DNA of 64,000 nt. Source: Corynebacterium ciconiae DSM 44920 (lineage in GTDB: Bacteria; Actinomycetota; Actinomycetes; Mycobacteriales; Mycobacteriaceae). The position numbers and the translations under genes were made by a program. The number at the start of each line of letters is the position of its first letter. Position 1 is the first letter of the stretch. The stretch lies in NCBI RefSeq assembly GCF_030440575.1, contig NZ_CP047189.1, positions 1,240,001-1,304,000 of the forward strand. The letters run 5' to 3'. The notes under the pieces are model-generated. The model made no database searches and had not been told where the DNA came from. It saw only the letters and a list, made by a program, of their open reading frames with translations. Of this stretch, positions 1 to 8,281 are shown piece by piece.

Positions 1-262
1 GAGCCAAGACCGGCTCCGCCAGATAACCCGTGGCCAGGGTGGTGATGGTGATGCCCAGTTGGGCGCCTGAGAGCTCGAAGGAGAGATTCTCGTGGGCATG
101 ACGAATGCGCTGAGAAACTGAGTCTTTATTGCGGGCAACGTGGTTGTCGATGGTGGATCGCTCCAGCCCCGTCAGGGCGAACTCGATAGCCACAAACAAC
201 CCCGTGCCGGCGGTCAGTGCCACAAAGCCGAGGAGAGCGAGAATGCTGAGAAGTATGTCCAT
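1..262 (-). CDS. CNNM/HlyC-CorC family membrane protein, N-terminal part (cut by window start)
   Basis: The reading frame starts at the ATG complementary to 260-262 and stays open to base 1, giving 87 residues. It begins with a hydrophobic segment (MDILLSILALLGFVALTAG) and continues with a segment typical of the CNNM (DUF21) membrane domain, including FVAIEFALTGLERSTID and the GAQLGITITTLATGYLAEP stretch. Family members are integral membrane proteins usually followed by CBS and CorC/HlyC domains, and are linked to divalent-cation handling; the name hemolysin is historical. The CBS and CorC parts would lie outside the window. The family call is firm, the substrate is not known. Confidence 0.8.
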   Translation of the reverse strand, partial: MDILLSILALLGFVALTAGTGLFVAIEFALTGLERSTIDNHVARNKDSVSQRIRHAHENLSFELSGAQLGITITTLATGYLAEPVLA

Positions 263-300
263 AATTGTTGATCGGCTAAAACACTACCCAAACCAAGGCC

Positions 301-1665
301 CTACTGGTCAATACGTCGCCGTGTGGTGACAGAACCCTTGCCCCAGGCGCCGCCCTTTTTCTTTTTCTTCGGTCGAAAACCCCTCCGCGCATTGCCAGCG
401 CCCGACGAGTCGGAGCGCCCGCGCGAGCGAGCTGTACCAGAGGGGGAGCCGGAGTGCCGGCCCGCGTCTGCGGAGCCGCCACGGCGAGAGGTAGAAGACT
501 GTGCCTCCGATGAACGCGGCTGGCGCAGCGGCCCGATGAGGGAGGAAAGCTCTGGGGAGTCCCACGCGAGTTCGCGGGGATCCACTCCTGCGGTGCGGAA
601 GTGTTTCTTCGCCCGGCGGCGGTAGGTGGTATCGACGATGCTCAGGCTGTTGCCGCTGGCTCCAGAACGGGCGGTGCGGCCGGAGCGGTGCACAAAGGAC
701 TGGGCATCAAAGGCGATACCCACATGCACCACGAGATCAATGTTGGCGATGTCGATGCCACGTGCCGCAACATCGGTTGCGATGAGTACCGGCTCGGCGC
801 CGGAGGCGAAACGTTCGACGGCCGCGGCGCGCTGGGCCTGGGTGCGATCGGAATGCACGAAGCAGGCGCCCGTCTCACGGGCGTAGCGGCTGACCTGATG
901 TTTGGTGGCGCAGAAAATGAGGGTGCTGGCACGGCGGCGCGCGAGCTGGTGCACCAGCTGATCGCGTTGTTCCTCCGAATCAGTCCACACCACCCACTGG
1001 GTCAAGCCTTCGACTGCGGCTGTGGCCCCGGGGGCGGAGAGCTCGTGGATGCGCGCCGCAGGGGCGAGACGGCGGGTGGAGTGATCGATCGTGGCCGAGA
1101 ACACTAGCCTTTGGGCGCTGGACGGGATGCGCGCCGCGATCGCATCGAGCTGTGGGGCAAAGCCCACCTCGGCGAGGTGATCGGCCTCATCCACCACGAA
1201 AATCTCCACCGCATCCAACTGCAGCAGGCTGCGGCGGCGCAGATCGAGCAGTCGGGCGGGGGTGGCCACCGCGATATCCACGGGGGCGGCCAGTTGAGTG
1301 CGCTGGGTGGCCACCGGCACGCCGCCGGTGAGCGCGAGAGTGCGCAGCCCCATTGCCGCGGCGAGATCCTCGATGCGTTCGGCGATCTGCACCGCCAATT
1401 CTCTCGTCGGTGCGAGAATCAGACCCCGCGGATGGCCGGGGGTGGAGGAGCGAGTGAGATGCTCATCCGTGGCCAGCCGAGTGATCAGCGGCAGCGCAAA
1501 GGCGAAAGTTTTGCCCGAACCGGTGTGGCTGCGGCCAATCACCGAGGCCCCCGATAACGCATCAGGGATCGTCGCCTGCTGGATCGCTGTCGGGTGGGTG
1601 AGTTCACGGCGAGTGAGCTCGTGTACAAGCTGATCGGGCAGAGCGAGATCCCTAAATGAGTGCAC
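301..1665 (-). CDS. DEAD-box ATP-dependent RNA helicase
   Basis: A 454-residue superfamily 2 RNA helicase. Visible motifs in order: Q-motif region HPTAIQQATIP (25-35), Walker A SHTGSGKT (46-53), PTRELA (86-91), DEAD (159-162), SAT (190-192), ARGID (300-304) and HRSGRTARSG (326-335). The tail after residue 380 is rich in Ser, Arg and Lys and ends in a KKKKK patch, likely an RNA-binding extension as in RhlE-type proteins. The start is a GTG, with AGGA lying in the last codons of gnd 8 bases upstream, so it is probably translated from the gnd transcript. Role inferred: RNA unwinding in ribosome assembly or mRNA turnover. Which RhlE/CsdA paralogue it is cannot be decided. Confidence 0.93.
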   Translation of the reverse strand: MHSFRDLALPDQLVHELTRRELTHPTAIQQATIPDALSGASVIGRSHTGSGKTFAFALPLITRLATDEHLTRSSTPGHPRGLILAPTRELAVQIAERIEDLAAAMGLRTLALTGGVPVATQRTQLAAPVDIAVATPARLLDLRRRSLLQLDAVEIFVVDEADHLAEVGFAPQLDAIAARIPSSAQRLVFSATIDHSTRRLAPAARIHELSAPGATAAVEGLTQWVVWTDSEEQRDQLVHQLARRRASTLIFCATKHQVSRYARETGACFVHSDRTQAQRAAAVERFASGAEPVLIATDVAARGIDIANIDLVVHVGIAFDAQSFVHRSGRTARSGASGNSLSIVDTTYRRRAKKHFRTAGVDPRELAWDSPELSSLIGPLRQPRSSEAQSSTSRRGGSADAGRHSGSPSGTARSRGRSDSSGAGNARRGFRPKKKKKGGAWGKGSVTTRRRIDQ

Positions 1666-1673
1666 GTATCGTC

Positions 1674-3128
1674 CTAGGCTTCGACCTCGGAGCGGTCACC
1701 GCTCCAGAGGGTGTGGAAGCTGCCCGGACGGTCGATGCGCTCGTAGGTGTGCGCACCGAAGTAGTCGCGCTGTGCCTGAATAAGCGCAGCGGGCAGGCGG
1801 GAAGAGCGCAGCGAATCGTAGTAGGACAGCGAGGAACCGAAGACCGGAATGGGCAGGCCCAACTGGGTGGCGGTCACCACTACGCGGCGCCATGCATCCA
1901 TGCTGTGCTCCATCTCTGCGCGGAAATAGGGATCCAGCAGCAAAGAGGTCAGCTCAGGGGAGGAGTCATAGGCCTCGCGGATGCGGTCGAGGAACTTCGC
2001 GCGGATGATGCAGCCATCGCGCCAGATGGTGGCGAGATCGCGGGGGTCGACATTCCAGCCGTGCTCGGCGGAGCCGGCCTTGATCTCGTCGAAGCCCTGG
2101 GAGTAGGCCACTAGCTTGGAGGCGTAGAGGGCCGCACGGACGTCGTCGATAAAGTCCTCACGCTTGATGCCGAGGTCCTCGAGGCTACGCAGTGAGCCGG
2201 AGGCGAGTTCTCCAGAGGTGGCGGCACGCATCTCGCGATCGCCGGACAGGGCGCGGGCGAAGACGGCCTCGCCGATTCCGGTGACAGGAATACCCAAATC
2301 GAGGGCAGCCTTCACGGTCCAGCGACCGGTGCCCTTTTGGCCGGCGGCATCAACCACGATGTCCACCAAAGGCTTGCCGGTGTCAGCGTCAACCTGCTTG
2401 AGTACCTCGGCGGTGATTTCCACCAAGTAGGAATCCAGATCGCCGGCGTTCCATTCGGAAAACACCTCGGAGATCTCCTGCGGGGTCATGCCTGCGGCAT
2501 AGCGCAGCAGGTGATAGGCCTCGCCGATGACCTGCATGTCCGCATACTCGATGCCGTTGTGCACCATCTTCACAAAGTGCCCGGCACCGTCGGGGCCAAT
2601 GTGGGTGCAGCAGGGCACTCCGTCGACGTGCGCGGAGATGGACTCCAGCAGCGGGCCAAGCGAGGCGTAGGACTCGGCGGAGCCACCGGGCATAATGGCT
2701 GGGCCGTTGAGTGCGCCCTCCTCGCCGCCGGAGATACCGGCGCCGACGAAGTGCAGGTTGCGGGAGCTCAGCTCGGCTTCACGACGGATGGTGTCGGTGT
2801 AGAGCGCATTGCCACCATCGATGATGATGTCGCCTTCTTCCATGGCGTCGGCGAGCTGCTCGATGACGGCATCGGTGGCCTTGCCGGCCTGCACCATGAT
2901 GATGGCGCGGCGGGGGCGCTCCAAGGAAGCGACGAACTCCTCAATGGTTTCGGCGGGCAGAAAGTCTCCCTCATCGCCGTGGTTGGAGATGAGGGCCTCG
3001 GTCTTACCGTAGCTGCGGTTATACACCGCTACGGTGTGACCCTTATGAGCGAAGTTGCGGGCGAGATTGGACCCCATCACTGCAAGTCCAACAACACCAA
3101 TGGGAGCGAGTTTTTCTGCATTCGACAT
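1674..3128 (-). CDS. gnd: 6-phosphogluconate dehydrogenase (decarboxylating)
   Basis: A 484-residue enzyme of the oxidative pentose phosphate pathway that converts 6-phosphogluconate to ribulose 5-phosphate and CO2 with reduction of NADP+. Evidence: N-terminal Rossmann motif GVVGLAVMGSNLA, the NRS turn near residue 37 typical of NADP-binding 6PGDHs, and the substrate-binding signature DGAGHFVKMVHNGIEY. It ends in the usual C-terminal tail region. I chose the ATG of MSNAEK (3126-3128); an in-frame start 30 bases upstream would add an unlikely peptide. The DEAD-box helicase gene follows after 8 bases. The length matches the family. Confidence 0.97.
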   Translation of the reverse strand: MSNAEKLAPIGVVGLAVMGSNLARNFAHKGHTVAVYNRSYGKTEALISNHGDEGDFLPAETIEEFVASLERPRRAIIMVQAGKATDAVIEQLADAMEEGDIIIDGGNALYTDTIRREAELSSRNLHFVGAGISGGEEGALNGPAIMPGGSAESYASLGPLLESISAHVDGVPCCTHIGPDGAGHFVKMVHNGIEYADMQVIGEAYHLLRYAAGMTPQEISEVFSEWNAGDLDSYLVEITAEVLKQVDADTGKPLVDIVVDAAGQKGTGRWTVKAALDLGIPVTGIGEAVFARALSGDREMRAATSGELASGSLRSLEDLGIKREDFIDDVRAALYASKLVAYSQGFDEIKAGSAEHGWNVDPRDLATIWRDGCIIRAKFLDRIREAYDSSPELTSLLLDPYFRAEMEHSMDAWRRVVVTATQLGLPIPVFGSSLSYYDSLRSSRLPAALIQAQRDYFGAHTYERIDRPGSFHTLWSGDRSEVEA

Positions 3129-3463
3129 GTGCTCAATCGTAGACGTCACGCCGCACAAGAGTCATATCAGCCTACGAACCCCCATGCTTTCCTACTCCCC
3201 AAGCCTTGAGATCCGTAGACAAGGCTGGGAGCAGGCTCGCGGACTGCAGGCGGGAAAAGCTTAGGCCGGCACCTGCTTAAGTGCACGCTAGCGGCTTCGT
3301 TATCGTCGCGGTCCATGCGCCCAACGTGCGCCTCCCACGCGTCCACCGCGCGCTGCCCAGCCGCGCTAGCCATGATGCCCAGGCGCGTTAGCCATGCTGT
3401 TCATCCAAGCCGCCAACACGCCAGACTTCGTGGGGTAGGACGTGTGGCGTATAGACTGGATGC
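3129..3463. other. divergent intergenic region gnd / thioesterase
   Basis: 335 bases separating two divergent genes. It contains an inverted repeat AGCCTTG (3202-3208) / CAAGGCT (3220-3226) about 75 bases upstream of gnd. A -10-like TAGACT (3452-3457) ends six bases before the ATG of the thioesterase gene, with no ribosome-binding site between, which suggests a leaderless transcript. I see no gene here. Confidence 0.55.
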
Positions 3464-3904
3464 ATGTCTGTAGCTGCGCTGTTAAACACCGCCACCACTC
3501 GTCCGCTCACTGATGCTGAGCTCACTGAATTTAATGAGACCAGCACTGGCCTCGATGCCACGCTTGGAGTCAAATACACCGTGATTTCGCGCAAGCAGGT
3601 GCGCGCCCAGATCTCGGTGGCCGAGGGGCACCTGCAGCCCTTCGGCTTCGTCAACGGCGGTGTGTTCTGCTCGTTGGCGGAATCTACCGGTTCGCTGCTG
3701 GGCATGATCCTCGCCAACGGCCAGCATGTGGCTGGGGTGAATAACTCCACCGACTTCATCTCTTCCGTCAAGGCTGGCGTGGTGACGGTGATTGCGGCCC
3801 CACTGCATAATGGAAAGACCACCCAGCTTATTAGCGTGGAATGCTTCCAGCGCGACCAGCTGGTGGCGCGCACTACCTTGCGCACCATTCGTTTGCAGGG
3901 CTAG
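3464..3904 (+). CDS. PaaI-type hotdog-fold acyl-CoA thioesterase
   Basis: A 146-residue single hotdog domain. The family signature is visible: GFVNGGVFCSLAESTGS (approximately residues 63-79) corresponds to the HGG-type catalytic segment, with Asn-Gly-Gly in place of His-Gly-Gly and a downstream Glu that could be the nucleophile or general base. The central helix and the strands that follow (VTVIAAPLHNGKTTQLISVE) fit the fold. Members hydrolyse acyl-CoA thioesters in the cytoplasm; the substrate here is unknown. A close homologue next to gnd is common in corynebacteria as far as I recall. No Shine-Dalgarno sequence precedes the ATG, but TAGACT lies six bases upstream. Confidence 0.88.
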   Translation: MSVAALLNTATTRPLTDAELTEFNETSTGLDATLGVKYTVISRKQVRAQISVAEGHLQPFGFVNGGVFCSLAESTGSLLGMILANGQHVAGVNNSTDFISSVKAGVVTVIAAPLHNGKTTQLISVECFQRDQLVARTTLRTIRLQG

Positions 3905-3955
3905 AGCCCGAATCCTTCAACCATCTTCTTGACCACGCTCTGCGGAAGGACACCC

Positions 3956-4564
3956 ATGCCTACCTGGCACGAGATTCTCGCCTCTCATCCAGACCATTCC
4001 GAGAACTACGCCGCCAGGTGGCGCACCCTCGCCGCCGAGGGGCGTGACATCGTGGGCGAGGCCCGAACGATTGATGCGATGGCCGAGCGAGGCTCCCGCA
4101 TCCTCGACGCCGGCTGCGGGACCGGCCGAGTTGGCGGCTACCTCGCCAAGCAGGGCCACACCGTGGTGGGCGTGGATCTCGATCCTGTTCTCATTGACTA
4201 CGCTCGGCGGGACTACCCGGACGCCGAGTGGCAGGTGGGTGATCTCACCGCAGGTGAGGTACCTGATGGGCCTTTCGATCTGATCGTGTGTGCCGGCAAT
4301 GTGATGGGCTTTTTGCCGCCCGAGGGGCGGCGCCCGGCGCTGGAGGCTCTTCGCCAGGCTCTGGCGCCTGAGGGTCGCGCCGTCATAGGATTTGGCGCAG
4401 GGCGCGGCTACGAGTTTTCCGATTTCTTCGATGATGCCCATGCAGCGGGCTTCGTAGACTCGCTCACCCTCGAAAGCTGGGATCTTAAGCCCTGGCGGCC
4501 GATTTCCTCGTTCCTCGTTGCTGTGCTGAGCCCGCGGATGTTGCTGCCGGGTTTCGGCGGCTAG
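3956..4564 (+). CDS. class I SAM-dependent methyltransferase
   Basis: A 202-residue small methyltransferase. Motif I is clear (ILDAGCGTGRVGGYLA, about residues 49-64), followed by the acidic residue at the end of strand 2 (VVGVDLDP) and a motif IV region FDLIVCAGNVMGF. No extra domain indicates a substrate. I chose the ATG of MPTWHEI because GGAAGGAC lies just upstream; an in-frame ATG 27 bases earlier lacks a ribosome-binding site. It starts about 50 bases after the thioesterase and may share its transcript. It converges on, and overlaps by four bases, the cyclase-family gene. The fold is certain, the function open. Confidence 0.88.
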   Translation: MPTWHEILASHPDHSENYAARWRTLAAEGRDIVGEARTIDAMAERGSRILDAGCGTGRVGGYLAKQGHTVVGVDLDPVLIDYARRDYPDAEWQVGDLTAGEVPDGPFDLIVCAGNVMGFLPPEGRRPALEALRQALAPEGRAVIGFGAGRGYEFSDFFDDAHAAGFVDSLTLESWDLKPWRPISSFLVAVLSPRMLLPGFGG

Positions 4565-5328
4565 TCCGCGGCAGCGGCATTACGGGGGATGATCGCGAAG
4601 GCGCGGGCGGGAAAGCCTGTGCCGCCGTGGGGCTTGGGCCAAGTGGCCACGATGAGCGCGCCGACCTCGGGAACCTGATCGAGGTTGCGCAGCATTTCAA
4701 TTTGCCAGCGATCATGCTGCAGAAGCAGTAGTTCGCTGGGGAGTTCGCCGCGGCTGACTCGCGCCCCAAGATCGGTATCGGTGGTTTCGTGTCCGAGGGC
4801 GGTGATGTTGCGCTCGGTAATGAGCCATTCCACCACCTCGGGGTTCCATGCCGGATAGTGGTTGATGCCTTCGCTATCGGCGTTGTTCATCGCTGCTGCA
4901 TCGGGCCACCGAGTGGACCAGTCGGTGCGTAATGCCACGAAGCTGTGCTCGGGGATGGTGCAGTGTGTGCGCTCCCAAGCGAGGATGTCATCAATGCTCG
5001 GGGTGTAGTCGGCATCGGCTGCGGCGCGTTCGTGGACGTCGATGACCACCAAACTCAGGATCATCTGCTCTACGGGTATCTCATCGAGCGGCCGGGCGCC
5101 GGTGACAAAGTGCACCGGCGGATCCACGTGGGTGCCCCATTGGCCGACGATGCTGTAGCGATCGATCTCGAAGCCGTGTTCTTCTACGGTGTAGAGACGG
5201 TCGCGGCGTTCATCGGGCAGCGCTCCGAAGTGAGGCTGGCCGGGATGGAAACTGTGGGTGAGATCCACCCAGTCGTAGTCCTGGCGGAGAGTACTGGCAA
5301 GGCTCCAGAGTTCGGGAAAATCAGACAT
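4561..5328 (-). CDS. cyclase-family metal-dependent hydrolase (kynurenine formamidase-like)
   Basis: A 255-residue protein of the cyclase (kynurenine formamidase, Pfam PF04199) superfamily. The metal-binding signature HxGTHxDxPxH appears as QWGTHVDPPVHF near residue 64, preceded by a conserved THSFHPGQPHF segment. The later FVALRTDWSTRWPD segment and an ALGHETTDTD segment also fit the family. Members hydrolyse amides or lactones with Zn or Mn. Kynurenine formamidase is one possibility, but no kynureninase or tryptophan dioxygenase gene lies nearby, so the substrate stays open. The gene stands alone between a convergent methyltransferase and the permease gene upstream. Confidence 0.85.
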   Translation of the reverse strand: MSDFPELWSLASTLRQDYDWVDLTHSFHPGQPHFGALPDERRDRLYTVEEHGFEIDRYSIVGQWGTHVDPPVHFVTGARPLDEIPVEQMILSLVVIDVHERAAADADYTPSIDDILAWERTHCTIPEHSFVALRTDWSTRWPDAAAMNNADSEGINHYPAWNPEVVEWLITERNITALGHETTDTDLGARVSRGELPSELLLLQHDRWQIEMLRNLDQVPEVGALIVATWPKPHGGTGFPARAFAIIPRNAAAAD

Positions 5329-5373
5329 GTAGACAGCATAGTCTATTTTGGGTGGTCTGGGCAGATGTGCGCT

Positions 5374-5410
5374 ACGCCCACCCGCGCGCGTGGTGGCGGC
5401 GAGTGGGCGT
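5374..5410 (-). terminator. possible terminator after the permease gene
   Basis: Inverted repeat ACGCCCAC (5374-5381) / GTGGGCGT (5403-5410) in the gap between the permease stop and the cyclase start. There is no U-tract, so termination is only suggested. The right arm runs into one copy of the GTCGATAAG word (5409-5417). Confidence 0.35.
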
Positions 5411-5420
5411 CGATAAGCGC
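5406..5420 (+). repeat. GTCGATAAG word, copy 1 (representative)
   Basis: GGCGTCGATAAGCGC in intergenic DNA. Further copies: 10590-10602, 19184-19197, 26424-26439, 28087-28101, 33407-33418, 35161-35172, 39541-39554, 44554-44567 and 47554-47569. Orientation is mixed. Confidence 0.8.
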
Positions 5421-5433
5421 TGATGCGTAGTAG

Positions 5434-6711
5434 CTAGAACACGCCGATGATCTTGTACAGCACAGCGGAGATCGCGATGATGCCGGTGACAATCACGAAC
5501 CAATTGGACACGTACTTCCTAAATGGTGCTAGTGCCTCCACTTTGTAGATCGCCACCATCGGCATCAGATAGAGAATGGAGGCGATGACCGGCCCCGAGA
5601 GTGTTTCGATCACTTCCAAGATGGAGGGGTTGAGCACTCCGGCAATCCACGCGGTCACGGCGATAAAGATATTGACCGCGATCATCAGGGTGCGCTCGCC
5701 GATACGCTCGACCATCTCGGGGCGGGCGTGGCGCACGATGCCAGCCGCGCCCTCCGCAGCGCCGAGCGTGTGGCCGAAGAAAGAGGAGACGATCGCGACG
5801 ATCGCGATTGCCGGGGCCAAGTAGGCGATCACGGGGGCGTCGTGCACATTGCCCAGGTAGGACAGCACGGGCAGGTTTTCCTCGCGGGCCGCAGCCAGCC
5901 CTTCCTTGCCGAGCGAGAGCACACAGGACCAGACGAACAACATGGTAAAGACCGTGAGCAGCATCGCGGTGCGACGCAGAACGATGGAGGCATTCTCGGC
6001 ACTATTCGGGCCGTGCGTGCGCTGCATGGCTAGCGAGAACTGGGAAATCGCGGGGGAGTGGTTGAAGGCGAATACCAGCACCGGAATGATCAGCCACACC
6101 GAGACGAGGAACTCGCCGGTGCTGGGCATGGAGGTCAGTCCATCGAGCTTCCACGTGGGGATCAGATAGAGCGAAATGCCCAGTAGGGCGATGATCAACG
6201 GGTAGACCAAGAACTGGGTGACGGCAAGCATTACCTTCTGGCCCACAACCATCGGCACCATCATCGCTGCCACGAGGATGCCCGCGAGAATCCAGCGGTC
6301 AATAGCGGGGCCGCCGAGCTGGTTCTGGATCAGGCTATCGACGGAGTTGGTGATGGAGACCCCGTAGATGAGCACGATCGGATAGATGGCGAAGAAGTAG
6401 AGAATGGTAATCGCCCAACCCCAGGCATTACCGAAGTAGTCGGTGGCGACCACGGTGATGTCCTCGCCCTGGCGCGGCGATTTGCACACGAAGCGGGCAA
6501 GCGCGCGGTGGGAGAGATAGGTCATCGGGCCGATCAGTAGGGTGACGATGAGCAGTGGCCATACACCAGCGGCGCCGGCATTGATCGGGAGAAACAATAT
6601 GCCGGCGCCGACAGCGGTGCCAAAAAGACTTACAGCCCAACTGTTGTTGATGCGGCGCGCCTCTGCCGGGCTCGTCACCGGCTCGGAGGTGGTGGGAGCG
6701 GTCATACTCAC
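5434..6711 (-). CDS. HAAAP-family amino-acid permease (serine/threonine or aromatic)
   Basis: A 425-residue membrane protein of the hydroxy/aromatic amino acid permease family (SdaC/TdcC/Mtr type). It opens with NNSWAVSLFGTAVGAGILFLPI, the family's first helix with the GAGILFLP motif, followed by about ten further hydrophobic segments and an FFGHTLGAAEG segment before helix 8. It imports amino acids with H+ or Na+. Serine is most likely by similarity to SdaC, and would feed pyruvate to the nearby PFL, but that link is inference. Start: ATG at 6711, or the second ATG at 6705. The gene is monocistronic in appearance, with about 300 bases of upstream DNA. Confidence 0.88.
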   Translation of the reverse strand: MSMTAPTTSEPVTSPAEARRINNSWAVSLFGTAVGAGILFLPINAGAAGVWPLLIVTLLIGPMTYLSHRALARFVCKSPRQGEDITVVATDYFGNAWGWAITILYFFAIYPIVLIYGVSITNSVDSLIQNQLGGPAIDRWILAGILVAAMMVPMVVGQKVMLAVTQFLVYPLIIALLGISLYLIPTWKLDGLTSMPSTGEFLVSVWLIIPVLVFAFNHSPAISQFSLAMQRTHGPNSAENASIVLRRTAMLLTVFTMLFVWSCVLSLGKEGLAAAREENLPVLSYLGNVHDAPVIAYLAPAIAIVAIVSSFFGHTLGAAEGAAGIVRHARPEMVERIGERTLMIAVNIFIAVTAWIAGVLNPSILEVIETLSGPVIASILYLMPMVAIYKVEALAPFRKYVSNWFVIVTGIIAISAVLYKIIGVF

Positions 6712-6854
6712 ATATCCCTTCTGGAAAAGGCCTGCTGAGGCCTTGGCGACAGGATTGAGGGCCGAACACTCACACGGCTGGGTTCAGCCCGGTTGTTATA
6801 ACCTTCACGCTAGCAACCCTACTGTTGCGTAGGCCATGTTTACGCCTGCCTATT

Positions 6855-6870
6855 GTCTTAGAACTAAGAC
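6855..6870. promoter_or_regulatory. operator-like inverted repeat upstream of the permease gene
   Basis: A perfect repeat GTCTTAG-aa-CTAAGAC lies about 145 bases upstream of the permease start, between it and the end of the PFL operon. Short perfect arms with a 2-base spacer look like a dimeric repressor or activator site. The regulator is unknown. Confidence 0.4.
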
Positions 6871-6947
6871 TTGATTATCAGTGGGCGAGACCATAGTGCG
6901 CACGCTTGTCGACGCCACCCGCACACCACCCATCCCCAGCAGCACAA

Positions 6948-6988
6948 CAGCCACCGACCCGGTAAAACAACCGGACAATCGGTGGCTG
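6948..6988 (-). terminator. stem-loop after pflA
   Basis: CAGCCACCGA (6948-6957) pairs perfectly with TCGGTGGCTG (6979-6988), about 20 bases beyond the pflA stop. On the minus strand it is followed by TTGTG, a weak U-tract. It likely ends the pfl-grcA-pflA transcript. Confidence 0.55.
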
Positions 6989-7009
6989 ATGAAAATGTCA
7001 ACGCAGCGC

Positions 7010-7879
7010 CTAGTAGACCGTCAAACCGCGCGAGCGAAACACCTCGCGAACGTCCTCCACAGACTCGGCCGAGGGTGGTTTCACCCCAGACAGCTCATAG
7101 GGCAGCCCAAGTTTCTCCCACTTGTCTTGGCCCATGTTGTGAAAGGGCAGCACCTCCACGCGCTCCACGCTGTCAGACCAACGGGCGACGATATCGGCTA
7201 CCTTCTCCACATTGGCGGGATCGTCACTCCAGCCGGGCACGAGAACGAAACGCACCCAGATGGCAACCCCGTGGGCGCTGAGACGATCGCCGAAATCGAT
7301 GGTTGGTTGCAGCTCGCGACCACCGGTGACGGCGCGGTAGGTCTCGGGGTCGCCGGACTTCACATCGAGCAACACGAGATCGATATTCTCGAGGTCCTCA
7401 TCGCTGAGCCGCGCACCCAAATAGCCCGAGGTGTCGATGGCGGTGTGAATCCCGAGCGCGTGCACGGCCCGTAGGACCTTGCGGGTGAACTCGATCTGGA
7501 ACAGCGGTTCTCCGCCGGAGATCGTCAGCCCACCGCCGGAGGCGCGGAACACAGCCTTGTAGCGGCGAGCCTTGGCCACGATCTGCTCAACCGTCTGCAT
7601 CGTGCCCTCTTTCATCCCCATGGTGTCGGGGTTGTGGCAATAGACGCAGCGCAGTGGGCAGCCGGACAAGAACATCGTCATTCGGGTGCCTGGACCGTCC
7701 ACGGCTGTGACAAGCTCCCACGAGTGCACCAGACCGGCGTTACCGGTGCGGCGCGCCTCCAGCAGCTCGGTGCGTTCCGCGATATCGAACTCGGGCATGC
7801 CCAAGCCCTGGGCGCTCCCGCGCTGGCGGGGGCCCTGCTGCGGGGCGATGGTCACTGCCGCGTTGAGTCCGTCGGCCAT
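7010..7879 (-). CDS. pflA: pyruvate formate-lyase activating enzyme (radical SAM)
   Basis: A 289-residue radical-SAM enzyme that installs the glycyl radical on pyruvate formate-lyase. The CxxxCxxC cluster motif is C74-PLR-C78-VY-C81 in FLSGCPLRCVYCHNPDT, and the GGEPLFQ segment follows (TISGGEPLFQ). An N-terminal extension of about 45 residues precedes the core, so the start could instead be Met28 (MPEFDIAER). I kept Met1 because GGAG lies 12 bases upstream. It is the last gene of the pfl-grcA-pflA operon and is separated from grcA by a repeat-rich leader. Its substrate Gly would be in the separate GrcA protein, not in PFL itself. Confidence 0.95.
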   Translation of the reverse strand: MADGLNAAVTIAPQQGPRQRGSAQGLGMPEFDIAERTELLEARRTGNAGLVHSWELVTAVDGPGTRMTMFLSGCPLRCVYCHNPDTMGMKEGTMQTVEQIVAKARRYKAVFRASGGGLTISGGEPLFQIEFTRKVLRAVHALGIHTAIDTSGYLGARLSDEDLENIDLVLLDVKSGDPETYRAVTGGRELQPTIDFGDRLSAHGVAIWVRFVLVPGWSDDPANVEKVADIVARWSDSVERVEVLPFHNMGQDKWEKLGLPYELSGVKPPSAESVEDVREVFRSRGLTVY

Positions 7880-7911
7880 GGGGTGTTGACGCTCCTTGGA
7901 TGCGCGATGGT

Positions 7912-7988
7912 GGCTAGCGAGTAGAGGGCTAGCGAGAGTGGCAAGCGGTGGGGCTAGCGTCGAAGGGCTAGCCCCAAAGGGCTAGGCG
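7912..7988 (-). repeat. array of five GGCTAGCG-type repeats with competing hairpins (grcA-pflA gap)
   Basis: Copies at 7912-7920, 7926-7935, 7950-7959, 7965-7973 and 7979-7988 share the core GGCTAG. Two mutually exclusive hairpins form: CTAGCCC (7968-7974) with GGGCTAG (7979-7985), loop 4; and GGGGCTAGC (7950-7958) with GCTAGCCCC (7967-7975). The last copies overlap the grcA stop codon. A role in mRNA processing or in lowering pflA expression is inferred. Confidence 0.7.
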
Positions 7989-8233
7989 TTGTGGTGGAAG
8001 GTACGAGCCATCACGTCGAGCTGCTGCTCGCGGGTGAGCTTGACAAAGTTCACTGCGTAGCCAGAGACGCGCACCGTGAGGTTGGGGTAGTTCTCCGGGT
8101 TATCCATGGCATCCTGCAGGGTCTTGTGATCGAGCACGTTGATGTTGGCGTGGTAGAGGCCAGAGCCTGCGTTGTGCTGGGATCGGGCGGCCTTCATTGC
8201 AGCCATGCGCTCGTCAAAAGTCTTGGTGGACAT
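7982..8233 (-). CDS. grcA: separate glycyl-radical domain of pyruvate formate-lyase (GrcA-like)
   Basis: An 83-residue protein that is essentially only the C-terminal radical domain of [12 protein letters not shown] (residues 55-63) carries the radical Gly58, and the flanks [14 protein letters not shown] and [14 protein letters not shown] match the end of E. coli PflB. A short 27-residue N-terminal arm precedes it. E. coli GrcA (YfiD) is about 127 residues and acts as a spare part for oxygen-cleaved PFL. Here the adjacent PFL lacks this domain altogether, so the protein should be an obligate subunit. Start: the ATG of MSTKTFDE, with GGAG seven bases upstream. PflA is encoded next. Confidence 0.93.
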   Translation of the reverse strand: MSTKTFDERMAAMKAARSQHNAGSGLYHANINVLDHKTLQDAMDNPENYPNLTVRVSGYAVNFVKLTREQQLDVMARTFHHNA

Positions 8234-8281
8234 GAGAATTTCTCCTTGGGTGGTGAATTGATACTGAAGGGGTATGTGCGT

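Noticed and set aside
7950..7988. CRISPR-like array
   Set aside because: The GGCTAGCG units are too short and irregularly spaced and no cas gene is nearby.
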